A stretch of DNA of 64,000 nt. Source: an uncultured Bilophila sp. GTDB taxonomy: Bacteria; Desulfobacterota; Desulfovibrionia; Desulfovibrionales; Desulfovibrionaceae. Below the pieces are notes generated by a model, which did no database searches, was not told where the DNA came from, and saw only the letters and a list, made by a program, of their open reading frames with translations. The position numbers and the translations under genes were made by a program. Below, piece by piece: positions 17,252-25,348 of the stretch. The stretch is taken from the NCBI GenBank assembly GCA_910585945.1, contig CAJUHZ010000002.1, positions 1-64,000 of the forward strand, read 5' to 3'. Numbering within the stretch: the first letter of the stretch is position 1; each line of letters begins with the position of its first letter.

Positions 17252-17371
17252 ATGGCTCTTCACTACCGCTCCGGGTCTTTCTTCCGTGATGCGAAAAACG
17301 GCAGGCGCGGTGTGCCCTTCATCAGTGACACGACGAACCTTTTCAAACGCCTTTCCGGGGTAATGTCATGA
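17252..17371 (+). CDS. Possible 39-residue small protein before gspO
   Basis: ATG 17252 opens a 39-codon frame (MALHYRSGSFFRDAKNGRRG...) that ends at TGA overlapping the gspO start (ATGATG at 17368). It fills the gap between the CPBP protease and gspO exactly, and tight coupling is the rule in this cluster. No ribosome binding site is obvious and the sequence is not recognised. Confidence 0.3.
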   Translation: MALHYRSGSFFRDAKNGRRGVPFISDTTNLFKRLSGVMS

Positions 17372-18132
17372 TGATGGCGGTCTTTTTCCTTCTGGGCGGC
17401 GGGCTGGCCAGCTTTGCGCTCTGGCTGGCCCAAACCTATATAAACGGCGCTTCCTGGCTCCGTGCCCGGTCGCGTTGCCCGCATTGCGGGAAAAACCTTT
17501 GCGCATATGATATGATTCCCGTTTTCAGTTACCTTTTGTTACGGGGAAAATGTCGCCACTGCGGAAAACAGATTTCCGCCGTGCATCTCATGACGGAAAG
17601 CCTGTGCGGACTGCTCTCCGCAGCAATATATGCCTGCTTCGGCATGTCTTCGGCAACCATTATTCTTCTGCTGCTGTTGTTGTTCCTTTTCACTATTTCC
17701 CTTGTGGACTGTTACAGTACTCTCTTGCCGGATGTCATGCTTCTGCCGGCCTTCCTGATTTTCCCCCCGCTTTTTGTTTTCTGCGACTTTCTTTCGGCCG
17801 GGGATGCCCTGACGGGCTTCCTGACAGCCCTCGGCAGCAGCGCGGGCCTGCGAAGCGCATTCTTCCTGCTGCGAAGGAAGGAGGGGCTGGGACTGGGCGA
17901 CGTCAAGCTTTTCGCCCTGGCGGGAGCGCTGTGCGGCTGGCAACTTTTACCCTTGATCTTCTTCCTGTCGGCAGGTCTTGCGCTTCTGGCGCTGGTGGGG
18001 CTGCTTGCGACTGGCAGAATGGACAGCCGCGCGATCTGGCGCTGCCGGTTCCCCTTCGGCCCCTTCATTGCCGCAAGCCTTGTGAGCGTCTTTCTGTTGC
18101 GACAGGTGAGCGCCCAGGCGCTGTTCCTTTAA
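17368..18132 (+). CDS. gspO: Prepilin peptidase / N-methyltransferase GspO
   Basis: The 254-residue polytopic membrane protein shows the paired zinc Cys motifs of the methylase domain (CPHC ... CRHC) in the N-terminal loop and the two catalytic aspartates of the A24 peptidase family: LVDCYSTLLPD and GLGLGDVKLF. It removes the leader of GspG/H/I/J/K and methylates the new N-terminal Phe. A dedicated copy at the end of the cluster means the system is self-contained. Confidence 0.93.
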   Translation: MMMAVFFLLGGGLASFALWLAQTYINGASWLRARSRCPHCGKNLCAYDMIPVFSYLLLRGKCRHCGKQISAVHLMTESLCGLLSAAIYACFGMSSATIILLLLLLFLFTISLVDCYSTLLPDVMLLPAFLIFPPLFVFCDFLSAGDALTGFLTALGSSAGLRSAFFLLRRKEGLGLGDVKLFALAGALCGWQLLPLIFFLSAGLALLALVGLLATGRMDSRAIWRCRFPFGPFIAASLVSVFLLRQVSAQALFL

Positions 18133-18157
18133 TAATCTGTAAACATTCATGAGTCAC

Positions 18158-18925
18158 TTATTTTGATATGCTGAAATTCCAGTCAGCATCAAAAGGAAGA
18201 GGCACCCGATCTGAAGCATAAAAGTAGAGATTGTGTCTGTCGGGATAATCTGTTTCAAATATTTTAACTCGTTGAAAATAAGGGGAAAGAAAGCGCATTA
18301 AGTCTTCTTTTGAAGAAAATTCATACTCATGATCATGGTGCATTTTTTGGCCATCGGGACGAGCTGTGATTGTATAGCCAGATAATATACCTTTATCTGT
18401 CAGACGATCTTTGATATCGGACATTATTTTGTTTATCTCAGATTCAGTAAAATGTTCTATTGCGGCATCCCATATCACGTTATCGAACTTTCCAATCGGA
18501 ATTGAACTCCTTATATCACAAATCTCATATCTTATTTTAGAATTTTTGAAATTCTTTCTGGCATGCTCAATTGCTGCCCTATCAAAATCGACAGATATTA
18601 TTGATTCAAGATGAATAGCATAAAAATGATAGGCGTTAAAACCATCCCCACAACAAAGTTCAAGAGCTTTGCCATTCTTTTTAAGAGCAATGGAAGAAAA
18701 TATTCCACGTTCCCATGGCATACCTGTACCAATTTTTGACCATCCCCAATATTGATCAAGAAAATGATCATACCACTCTGGATTAGGAGAAGAACCCCAT
18801 TCAACTAAATGTTGAAAGTGATGTGTAGTGGTAGAAAATTTGCGAATGACACAGTTAAATGATTTTACTAGAGAAATTGCGTTTATTCTTTTCGTTAATC
18901 TAGCAAATTTATTGAAAAAACCCAT
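18158..18925 (-). CDS. AT-rich class I SAM-dependent methyltransferase
   Basis: The 255-residue protein has a Rossmann methyltransferase core: motif I ALELCCGDGFNAYHF, acidic motif II SIISVDFDRAAIEHARKNF, and DNVIWDAAIEHFTESEI as motif IV/post-I. The gene is strikingly AT-rich (long A/T runs, AAA/ATT codons) compared with the GC-rich gsp genes next to it, which indicates separate, probably recent, acquisition. It converges on gspO with 25 nt between. Its start lies about 90 bp from inverted-palindrome pair B. Substrate unknown; such genes often modify sugars or lipids in surface loci. Confidence 0.85.
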   Translation of the reverse strand: MGFFNKFARLTKRINAISLVKSFNCVIRKFSTTTHHFQHLVEWGSSPNPEWYDHFLDQYWGWSKIGTGMPWERGIFSSIALKKNGKALELCCGDGFNAYHFYAIHLESIISVDFDRAAIEHARKNFKNSKIRYEICDIRSSIPIGKFDNVIWDAAIEHFTESEINKIMSDIKDRLTDKGILSGYTITARPDGQKMHHDHEYEFSSKEDLMRFLSPYFQRVKIFETDYPDRHNLYFYASDRVPLPFDADWNFSISK

Positions 18926-19016
18926 GAGAATATTCCTTCATAAAATATTATACTTCAAATCATCCCCAAGAAAAGATCGAATAGAGAGCATCTCTTCGTG
19001 AGATGTACACTCGTGA

Positions 19017-19218
19017 AGACATTCATCGACAGATGCACTGTCGATTTTGGGTAGTCCAAAAAATTAAATATTTGATATAATATAGTGAAATAATAAGATT
19101 ATTTCTAAAACAATAAAATATCGATAAACTTTTATTTTCGACAAAGTCTTGCCAAAAACAGTTGTTAACTGTAGATATTTCTACGGCTTCTCGACAGTGC
19201 ATCTGTCAATGAATGTCT
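19017..19218. repeat. Inverted-palindrome pair B upstream of the methyltransferase
   Basis: Two 28-bp inverted repeats with one mismatch lie at 19017-19044 and 19191-19218: AGACATTCATYGACAG-ATGCA-CTGTCGA and its complement. The arm design matches pairs A and C and the centres are 165 bp apart. The interior (about 146 bp) is very AT-rich. In reverse orientation it shares TTGGCAAGA with pair C at almost the same distance (35 and 38 nt) from the arm, so the elements are probably related. On the minus strand a weak TTGTCG-18-TATTTT could point at the methyltransferase. Confidence 0.6.
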
Positions 19219-19879
19219 CCACAACACACGTCCCCCCATATGACTCAGCTTTCCTTTCAGGGAATCCATATCATTCTGACAAAATACAAAAAGAATTTCT
19301 GTATGATTCACACATGATTATGCAAAATTTGTTTTCAAGTGGACTATTTACTCGGAGAGTCTGGAATGGGAGCTTGCCCGCTTGGCAAGACGCAAAAGCT
19401 CGTGACTGAAAGCACCGGGTACACACTTCGTAACCTTGTGGATGTCGAGAAGAGAATGGAAGATCCAAGCGTTTTTCTTGCCCTCAGGGTGGCAGTGCCG
19501 CATGTGGTCAGCCCAAGGCTTTTTCATCGCTTTCGGGAGCTGTATGAATTCAACCTACACTTACCCAGAACGGCATCGACAACATGATCAGCGTCCAGGG
19601 CGGCATGCAGTCGCTCCTCAAGCAGGACAAGTAAATGTGAAGTAAAACAAAGCAGCACGAATGCTCCGGGCGGGGTTATATACGATTCTTCAGGGATTTC
19701 CTTCCTTTCGCAACCACCGGAGCGTTTGCCCGTCTTCAACAGGGAAACACCGGCAAACATTTTGAATCATTTGCATTGCGAAAGGCAAACGATGAGGCTA
19801 TAACGCAAAACGCACGGCTGCTTCTTTTCACTCGACTGCCTGCGCTCGGCGCGGCGCAAGCCGGAAAAGGAGCACGGCC
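19219..19879. other. Gene-poor segment with a relict reading-frame tail
   Basis: No supportable gene. At 19574-19636 the + strand reads NGIDNMISVQGG...LLKQDK and stops at TAA; a stop lies a few codons upstream, so this is only the tail of a former gene or a chance frame. A degraded copy is at 285-345. An 82-codon frame at 19339-19587 looks random. Base composition falls between the AT-rich island edge and the GC-rich chromosome. Confidence 0.4.
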
Positions 19880-19951
19880 ATGAGACGTTTGATCATGGTC
19901 TCGCTTATCGCTTTGGCTGTGGTGCTGTTGCTGGCGTCTGACGCCAGATAA
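19880..19951 (+). CDS. 23-residue hydrophobic micro-protein (copy 2)
   Basis: ATG 19880 follows AAGGAG (19867-19872) by 7 nt. The product reads MRRLIMVSLIALAVVLLLAS then DAR: two basic residues, a 16-residue hydrophobic stretch and a charged end. The same peptide end is at 1-51, with synonymous differences, and both are followed by the same hairpins. A membrane-active type I toxin-like peptide or a leader peptide are the two simplest ideas; neither is shown. Confidence 0.55.
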   Translation: MRRLIMVSLIALAVVLLLASDAR

Positions 19952-20092
19952 CAGAGCGCCCCGGCCCATTATGTGCGATGGGCCGGGGCTGTTGATAAAA
20001 ACCTCTACCTGGCAGCCGTGCGGGGCGCTGTAACGCGCCGCGCCAGCCCCGGTTTCTGTTGACAGCAGGAACCGGGGTTCCCCTGTTATGTA
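19952..20092 (+). repeat. Structured 3' region of the micro-ORF (copy 2)
   Basis: The first stem (GCCCCGGCCCAT/ATGGGCCGGGGC, 19957-19989) is identical to copy 1 while its loop differs. GGCGC-TGTAAC-GCGCC follows, then the CCCCGGTTTCTG/CAGGAACCGGGG stem (about 20046-20078). Overall identity to 52-190 is high with several loop and linker changes, which supports a conserved RNA structure. Confidence 0.55.
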
Positions 20093-20216
20093 CGCCTTCC
20101 CTGCCGACTTGGCAAGATTTGGGCAAGGGCTGGTCCGAAGCGCCGGCGGACAAGAGATAAAACGGTTGTGCGGCAGGTGGAATGACGAGAGATTGTCCCC
20201 CTCCGCTTTGCGGCCC

Positions 20217-20249
20217 CCGGAGGACGGCAGTCCCCCGGAGGCTGTTTTT
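20217..20249 (+). terminator. Rho-independent terminator
   Basis: CCGGAGGAC (20217-20225) pairs with GTCCCCCGG (20230-20238, one G-U pair) over a GGCA loop, followed by AGGCTGTTTTT. On the + strand it would end transcription coming from the micro-ORF before it enters the antisense of gap. Confidence 0.5.
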
Positions 20250-20262
20250 ATTCAGGATTTTT

Positions 20263-21285
20263 TCAGGCTCGAGGCTCCCCCTGCCTGATCGAGTCCGCCA
20301 CCAGGCGGATAAGGCGGACAAGCTGATTGGTGAAGCCGGCCTCGTTGTCGTACCAGACGAGCATCTTGAGCAGTCTGTCGCCCATGACGCGGGTGGAGAG
20401 CGCGTCCACCACGCCGCCGTGCGTGTCTCCGATGTAGTCGACAGAGACAAGCGGCTCCTCGCTGTAGCCTAGCGTGTCCTTGAGCGGGCCTTCGGCGGCG
20501 GCCTTCATGGCCGCGTTGACGGCTTCCGCCGTGACGGGCTGTTGCACGACGCAGACAAGATCCACAAGCGATCCGTCCGGCGTGGGCACGCGCATGGCGG
20601 TTCCGTCGAGCCGGCCCTTGAGTTCGGGAATGACCAGGGCCACGGCCTTGGCCGCTCCCGTGGTGGTGGGGATGATCGACATGGCGGCGGCGCGGGCGCG
20701 GCGAATGTCCTTCTGCGAGCCGTCGAGCAGGCGCTGGCTCATGGTGTAGGAATGCACGGTGGTGGTTGTGCCGTGCTCGATGCCGAACGCCTCGTGCAGC
20801 GCCTTGACCGCCGGAGCAAGGCAGTTGGTGGTGCAGGAGGCGGCCGAAATGACGTCGTGCCGGGCGGGATCGTACATGGCGTTGTTCACGCCGTAGACGA
20901 TGGTCACGTCCGCATCGGGCACGGGCGCGCTCATGATCACCTTTTTCGCGCCGCAGGCGAGATGACCGGCCAGACCTTCCCGCTTTTTCACCGAGCCGGA
21001 GGTTTCCACCACCAGATCGACCTGATGGCGATCCCAGACCCACTCTCCCGTCTTGCAGCGGGTCACGGCGACATGTCGGCCGTTGATGATCAGCCCGTTC
21101 TCGTCATGATCCACCGTGCCGTTGAAACGGCCGTGCACCGAGTCGTACTTGAAGAGATGGGCCAGCTGCGCGTTGTCGGCACGGGCATTGACGACAACCA
21201 CCGGCATGTCGTCGCAATCCGCAAGCAAACGCATCAGGTACCTGCCGATCCGGCCGAAGCCGTTGATTCCAAGCCGCACTGTCAT
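20263..21285 (-). CDS. gap: Glyceraldehyde-3-phosphate dehydrogenase
   Basis: The 340-residue enzyme starts at MTVRLGINGFGRIGRYLMR (ATG 21285 behind AAGGAGA), the NAD-binding GxGxxG segment of GAPDH. The catalytic Cys lies in SAASCTTNCLAP, and WYDNEAGFTNQLVRLI is the classic C-terminal block. It oxidises glyceraldehyde 3-phosphate to 1,3-bisphosphoglycerate in glycolysis. It lies downstream of fba on the same strand, separated by a terminator. GC-rich, core gene. Confidence 0.97.
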   Translation of the reverse strand: MTVRLGINGFGRIGRYLMRLLADCDDMPVVVVNARADNAQLAHLFKYDSVHGRFNGTVDHDENGLIINGRHVAVTRCKTGEWVWDRHQVDLVVETSGSVKKREGLAGHLACGAKKVIMSAPVPDADVTIVYGVNNAMYDPARHDVISAASCTTNCLAPAVKALHEAFGIEHGTTTTVHSYTMSQRLLDGSQKDIRRARAAAMSIIPTTTGAAKAVALVIPELKGRLDGTAMRVPTPDGSLVDLVCVVQQPVTAEAVNAAMKAAAEGPLKDTLGYSEEPLVSVDYIGDTHGGVVDALSTRVMGDRLLKMLVWYDNEAGFTNQLVRLIRLVADSIRQGEPRA

Positions 21286-21328
21286 GTTTTTCTCCTTGCG
21301 CCGCACGCGCGGGCATGTGTGTTTTCAC

Positions 21329-21359
21329 AAAAAAACGGCGGCCGAGACCCCGGCCGCCG
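21329..21359 (-). terminator. fba terminator
   Basis: On the minus strand CGGCGGCCG (from 21359) pairs with CGGCCGCCG (to 21336) and is followed by seven T. It lies 20 bp after the fba stop codon and 44 bp before the gap start, so the two glycolytic genes are likely separate transcription units. Confidence 0.85.
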
Positions 21360-21378
21360 AATGCCTTGTCACATGCGC

Positions 21379-22302
21379 TCAGGCTTTGCCGGAGCAGCCG
21401 AGCACGGCGCGCATCTTGTGCCGCACCATGTTTCGCACGGCCTCCCGCGCCGGCTTCAGGTAGGCGCGAGGGTCGAATTCCTCCGGATGTTCCGCAAGAG
21501 CCTTGCGAATGCTGGCCGTTATGGCCAGACGAATATCCGTATCAATATTGATCTTGCACACGGCCATGGATGCGGCCTTGCGCAGAAGATCCTCGGGCAC
21601 GCCTGCCGCGCCGGCGACATGGCCGCCGTACTCGTTGCAGGCGCGCACAAATTCCTGGGGCACGCTGGACGCCCCGTGCAGGACGAGGGGGTAGCCCGGC
21701 AGAAGATCGCCTATGGTTTTGAGACGGTCAAAGTCCAGTTTCGCCTCGCCCTTGAACTTGTACGCCCCGTGGCTGGTGCCGATAGCCACCGCCAGCGAGT
21801 CGCAGCCCGAACGCCGCACGAACTCCACAGCCTGATCCGGGTCCGTATACACGCTGTGCTCGGCGTGAACATCCTCTTCCACGCCAGCCAGACGGCCCAG
21901 TTCCGCCTCTACCCACACGCCGCGCTCGTGCGCGTAGTCGACGACACGGCGGGTGAGCGCGATGTTTTCCTCAAACGGCAGATGCGAGCCGTCGATCATG
22001 ACGGACGTGAAGCCGCCGTCCACGCAGTCCCTGCAGATCTCGAAGTCGGCCCCGTGATCCAGATGCAGCACCACCGGGAGATCGCTCTCCATGAGGCCCG
22101 CCTCGACGAGCCTGACGATGTAGTTCTGGCCCGCGTACTTGCGCGCGCCGGCCGAAACCTGAAGAATCACCGGAGCGTCTTCTTCCGCTCCGGCCTGCAG
22201 GATGCCCTGGATGATTTCCATGTTGTTGACGTTGAACGCGCCGACGGCAAAGCCCTCTTTCAGGGCGCGATCAAACATGTTCCGGGGGGAAGTAAGCGGC
22301 AT
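21379..22302 (-). CDS. fba: Class II fructose-bisphosphate aldolase
   Basis: Start taken at ATG 22302 behind GAGGAGG, giving MPLTSPRNMFDRALKEGFAVGAFNVNN and 307 residues; the frame extends 40 codons further upstream without a binding site. Zinc ligands and active-site blocks of class II aldolases are visible: VVLHLDHGADFE, WVEAELGRLAGVEED, and PLVLHGASSVPQEF. It cleaves fructose 1,6-bisphosphate. Sits between surE and gap. Confidence 0.95.
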   Translation of the reverse strand: MPLTSPRNMFDRALKEGFAVGAFNVNNMEIIQGILQAGAEEDAPVILQVSAGARKYAGQNYIVRLVEAGLMESDLPVVLHLDHGADFEICRDCVDGGFTSVMIDGSHLPFEENIALTRRVVDYAHERGVWVEAELGRLAGVEEDVHAEHSVYTDPDQAVEFVRRSGCDSLAVAIGTSHGAYKFKGEAKLDFDRLKTIGDLLPGYPLVLHGASSVPQEFVRACNEYGGHVAGAAGVPEDLLRKAASMAVCKINIDTDIRLAITASIRKALAEHPEEFDPRAYLKPAREAVRNMVRHKMRAVLGCSGKA

Positions 22303-22349
22303 GGTTCCTCCTCTCCGCCCTGCGGCGGGCAAGGCGCGAAATATGGGCG

Positions 22350-22368
22350 ATCCGGCTTCACGCCGGAT
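22350..22368 (-). other. Hairpin between surE and fba
   Basis: ATCCGGC and GCCGGAT form a 7-bp stem over a GTGAA loop. No T-run follows. It may be a weak terminator or processing site for surE transcripts. Confidence 0.35.
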
Positions 22369-22418
22369 AACAGGGGAGGCGGAAGAACCGGTTTTTTTCC
22401 TGTACTCCATTGTTCCCT

Positions 22419-23189
22419 TCAAGACAAGGGCGCTGCATCGCCCCCTTCCTCCGTCCCCAGGCGGGCGAGCGTCGCGCGGTCCGTGCGGTCAAGAAGCAGG
22501 GGCGTCAGCACAACCCAGCCGGCCCGCACCAGGGCAATGTCCGTTTCGGTTCCGTCCTCGGGCGGCATGGAGCCGACAAGCTCCCAGCCGGGCTGCCCGT
22601 CCGGCTCTTCATGCCGGTCGTAGCTGTGGCTCCAGGGCGTGAGCGACATGGCCGCGGCGCGCACCCCGCGCCATTCCGCCGCCGGACGCCGGGGGTAGTT
22701 GATGTTGAGCACCCGCCCGCGGGGGAAGCCGGCCCAGTCGAACGCCGTGATCAGACGCGCCGCATGGGCCGCGCAGGCGGCGGGAGGTTCTTCCGCCGGA
22801 CGCCCCCGGGAAACCGCGGCGGCGGGCAGGCCGAACATGCAGGCTTCAACAGCGGCGCCCACCGTGCCGGAATAAAAAACGTCCGTGCCAAGGTTCCCGC
22901 CGTTGTTCAGACCGGCCACGACCAGATCGGGGGCGTCGCGCAACAGGGTGGTCAGCGCGAGCTTGACGCAGTCCGCCGGCGTGCCGTCCACCGCCCGGCC
23001 GACAAGACCGTCTTCCTCAACGTCATAAACATGGAGCCGGCCCCGCAGGGTAAGCGAGGCGCTGACCCCGGAGTTTTCCTTCAGCGGCGCGACGACATGC
23101 ACCTCATGCCCGCATTCGCGAAGAGCGGCGTGCAGGGCATGGATGCCGGGCGCGTGGATGCCGTCGTCATTGGTCAGAAGAATGCGCAT
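22419..23189 (-). CDS. surE: 5'/3'-nucleotidase SurE
   Basis: The 256-residue protein begins MRILLTNDDGIHAPGIHAL, the metal-binding DD motif of SurE, followed by VVAPLKENSGVSASLTL and the GTPADCVKLAL and VVAGLNNGGNLGTDVFYSGTVGAA blocks. It is a cytosolic metal-dependent nucleoside monophosphate phosphatase linked to stress survival. Divergent from the yhaM-like gene with 181 bp between the starts. Confidence 0.96.
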   Translation of the reverse strand: MRILLTNDDGIHAPGIHALHAALRECGHEVHVVAPLKENSGVSASLTLRGRLHVYDVEEDGLVGRAVDGTPADCVKLALTTLLRDAPDLVVAGLNNGGNLGTDVFYSGTVGAAVEACMFGLPAAAVSRGRPAEEPPAACAAHAARLITAFDWAGFPRGRVLNINYPRRPAAEWRGVRAAAMSLTPWSHSYDRHEEPDGQPGWELVGSMPPEDGTETDIALVRAGWVVLTPLLLDRTDRATLARLGTEEGGDAAPLS

Positions 23190-23370
23190 GGCGTGAATCC
23201 GCGAGAGTTCCGGCCGCCGGCAGGCTTGCGGTTGACCCGCTCCCCCCTTCCGGAAACCGTTGACAGAAAGAGAAAAAGAGTTGCATTTTCACACAACCGC
23301 CCTTTCCGGACTGTCGGGCATTGCCTGACGCTTCCGGCTGGACGGGGATTACCGCGACTGTAGGTTGTTC

Positions 23371-24399
23371 ATGGAAAAAACACAATGGATCAGGGATATC
23401 GACGCGGGCGACGACGTGCGCTCGCTCTTTCTCGTCAGCGCCGCCTCGCAGCTTCAGGCAAAGAACGGCCCGTTCTGGAAACTGGAACTCAAGGACGCCT
23501 CGGGCTGCCTTGAAGCGCGGATCTGGAGTCCCGCCAGCCAGTCCTGCCCCGACGTGCGGGCCGGTTCGCTGGCCGAAGTGGAAGGCCGGGCCGAAAGCTA
23601 CCGGGATCAGCTCCAGATCAATGTCGGCCGCCTGCGTCTGCTCACGGCGGAAGAAACGGAACAGGCGGATCTCGCGGCCTTTCTGCCTGCCGGGGATCGC
23701 CCGGCGGCGGATCTGCTGGAAGAGGCGGAGGCCCTCTGCCGGCGCGAGCTGACGCACAAGCCGTGGCGCGCCTTCGCCCTTGCCGTGCTTGGCGATCCGG
23801 AGATCCGGCCCCGCCTGCTCACGGCCACGGCGGCCAAGGGCGTCCACCACGCCTGGGTGGGCGGCCTGCTGGAACACAGCCTCTCGGTGGCGACGCTCTG
23901 CCTGCGCCTGTGCGATCACTACCCGGAACTGGACCGCCAGACGCTGTTCACGGGCGCGCTCTTTCACGATATCGGCAAGATTGCCGAACTCTCCGGCGGC
24001 CTCGCCAACGACTACACCGATGAAGGCCGGCTTGTGGGGCACATCAACCTCGGCCTGGAACTGCTCGCCCCACACCTGAAAAAGGCCAGGGTGGAACCGG
24101 AACTGGCCCTCCACTTCCGGCATCTTGTCCTCAGTCACCACGGGCTGTATGAATACGGCTCGCCGCGTCTTCCCCAGACGGCGGAAGCCCTGGCCCTGCA
24201 CTACGCCGACAATCTGGACGCCAAGCTCGCCCAGACCCGCGCCCTGTTCAGGGACGTGAACGAAGGCGAAAGCGCGTGGTCCCCGTACCAGAGAACGCTT
24301 GATCGCGCCCTCTATCAGGCTCCGCGCACGCCCCGTCGGGAAAAAAACCGGGCGGAACCCGCCCCGCCCCGCGACGATCAATGCTCCCTGCTCGGATAG
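23371..24399 (+). CDS. YhaM-family 3'-5' exoribonuclease (OB fold + HD domain)
   Basis: Start taken at ATG 23371 (an in-frame TTG is 6 nt earlier). The 342-residue protein has an N-terminal OB-fold nucleic-acid domain (about 15-95, VEGRAESYRDQLQINVGRLR) and an HD phosphohydrolase domain (GVHHAWVGGLLEHSL, LFHDIGKIAEL, HHGLYEYGSPRLPQTAEALALHYADNLDA). This is the YhaM/CBF1 architecture of a metal-dependent 3'-5' exoribonuclease. It leads a run of same-strand genes up to rpsA. Confidence 0.88.
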   Translation: MEKTQWIRDIDAGDDVRSLFLVSAASQLQAKNGPFWKLELKDASGCLEARIWSPASQSCPDVRAGSLAEVEGRAESYRDQLQINVGRLRLLTAEETEQADLAAFLPAGDRPAADLLEEAEALCRRELTHKPWRAFALAVLGDPEIRPRLLTATAAKGVHHAWVGGLLEHSLSVATLCLRLCDHYPELDRQTLFTGALFHDIGKIAELSGGLANDYTDEGRLVGHINLGLELLAPHLKKARVEPELALHFRHLVLSHHGLYEYGSPRLPQTAEALALHYADNLDAKLAQTRALFRDVNEGESAWSPYQRTLDRALYQAPRTPRREKNRAEPAPPRDDQCSLLG

Positions 24400-24423
24400 A
24401 CGTCATTCAACATAGGGGGAATC

Positions 24424-24843
24424 ATGCGCTGGCTGCACGCGATGGCCAACGGCGAAACGAAACTGTACAAGGCGTTCTGGCCCGGTCTGATCGTCTTTGC
24501 CGTGGTCAACATCCTGTACCTGCGGATCATGGGCGCGGCCGTCGTCTATGAACAGAACCTGTTTGAAAATCCGCTGCTGGCGGACAAGAGCGTTCTGCAA
24601 CTGGCCCTGCCGGCCATGCTCCTGCTTGCGGCGGGAATCGCGCTCGGACTGTGCGTCACAGTGGTTTCGGCCGGGGTCTGGCAGGCGGCGGATCGCTACG
24701 AGGGCAAGTGGCCGCTGTGGCCGAACCTCGCCTTTTTCTTCGTGATGCTCGGCAACGCCTTTGCGCTGGCCGAATCCCTGGTGGGCATCAGCCTTGTCGC
24801 CTCGACCTTCGGCAAGATCTTCGGCGGCATGGCGGGGGTGTAG
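24424..24843 (+). CDS. Hypothetical membrane protein, three TM helices
   Basis: A 139-residue protein with membrane helices at about 20-40, 58-82 and 100-128, starting behind AGGGGGAATC. I do not recognise a family. It lies 24 nt after the YhaM-like gene and 4 nt before an RDD-family gene, so it is probably co-transcribed with both. Confidence 0.75.
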   Translation: MRWLHAMANGETKLYKAFWPGLIVFAVVNILYLRIMGAAVVYEQNLFENPLLADKSVLQLALPAMLLLAAGIALGLCVTVVSAGVWQAADRYEGKWPLWPNLAFFFVMLGNAFALAESLVGISLVASTFGKIFGGMAGV

Positions 24844-24847
24844 GGTG

Positions 24848-25348
24848 ATGAGTTGTAACGAGAAGGACGGTCTCATGGACGTTTCGGACCCGGCTCCCGC
24901 GCCGGCGGCAAGACGCGCTCTCGCCCTTGCCGTGGACGCCTGCATCTGCGCGGCCCTGTATCTGATCCTGGATCTGATGGGAGCGCGCGGCTCGCGCATG
25001 CTCATCTTTTTCATCTTCACCGGCTGGCTGTGCTTCGCCGTGCCCACGGCGCGCCTCGGCGCAAGCCCCGGAATGCGCGCGGCCGGGCTGATGGTGACGG
25101 ATCTCGGGGGGCGGCGGCCGCGCATCGTGCGCGCCTCGTGCCGCTCCCTGCTCTCGGTATTGTCCACAGGGCTGTTCGGCATGGGCTTCATGCTTTTTTT
25201 CCTCACCCGCAAGCGCCAGACCCTGCACGACATGTTCACGAACACGCTTGTGCTTGACGCCCGCCGTCCGCGCGCGAGCCTCCTGCCGGAAAGCGCCGTC
25301 GTGCAGAGCACGGAAGAAGCGCGCGCCGCCGGGGGGGACCAGCCATGA
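24848..25348 (+). CDS. RDD-family membrane protein
   Basis: A protein of 166 residues from ATG 24848, or 157 from ATG 24875, which has the better ribosome binding site (GAAGGA). The RDD fold is indicated by [20 protein letters not shown], the [15 protein letters not shown] segment and the closing [17 protein letters not shown], with three membrane helices. Function of the family is mostly unknown (ion transport suggested for some). The stop codon overlaps the rnhA start. Confidence 0.8.
   Translation: MSCNEKDGLMDVSDPAPAPAARRALALAVDACICAALYLILDLMGARGSRMLIFFIFTGWLCFAVPTARLGASPGMRAAGLMVTDLGGRRPRIVRASCRSLLSVLSTGLFGMGFMLFFLTRKRQTLHDMFTNTLVLDARRPRASLLPESAVVQSTEEARAAGGDQP

Noticed and set aside
19339..19587. 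An 82-codon frame in the island edge
   Set aside because: No start signal, no recognisable sequence, and it overlaps the relict tail in another frame.
20542..22623. A 693-codon plus-strand frame opposite gap and fba
   Set aside because: Translation lacks any domain and both opposite genes are certain.
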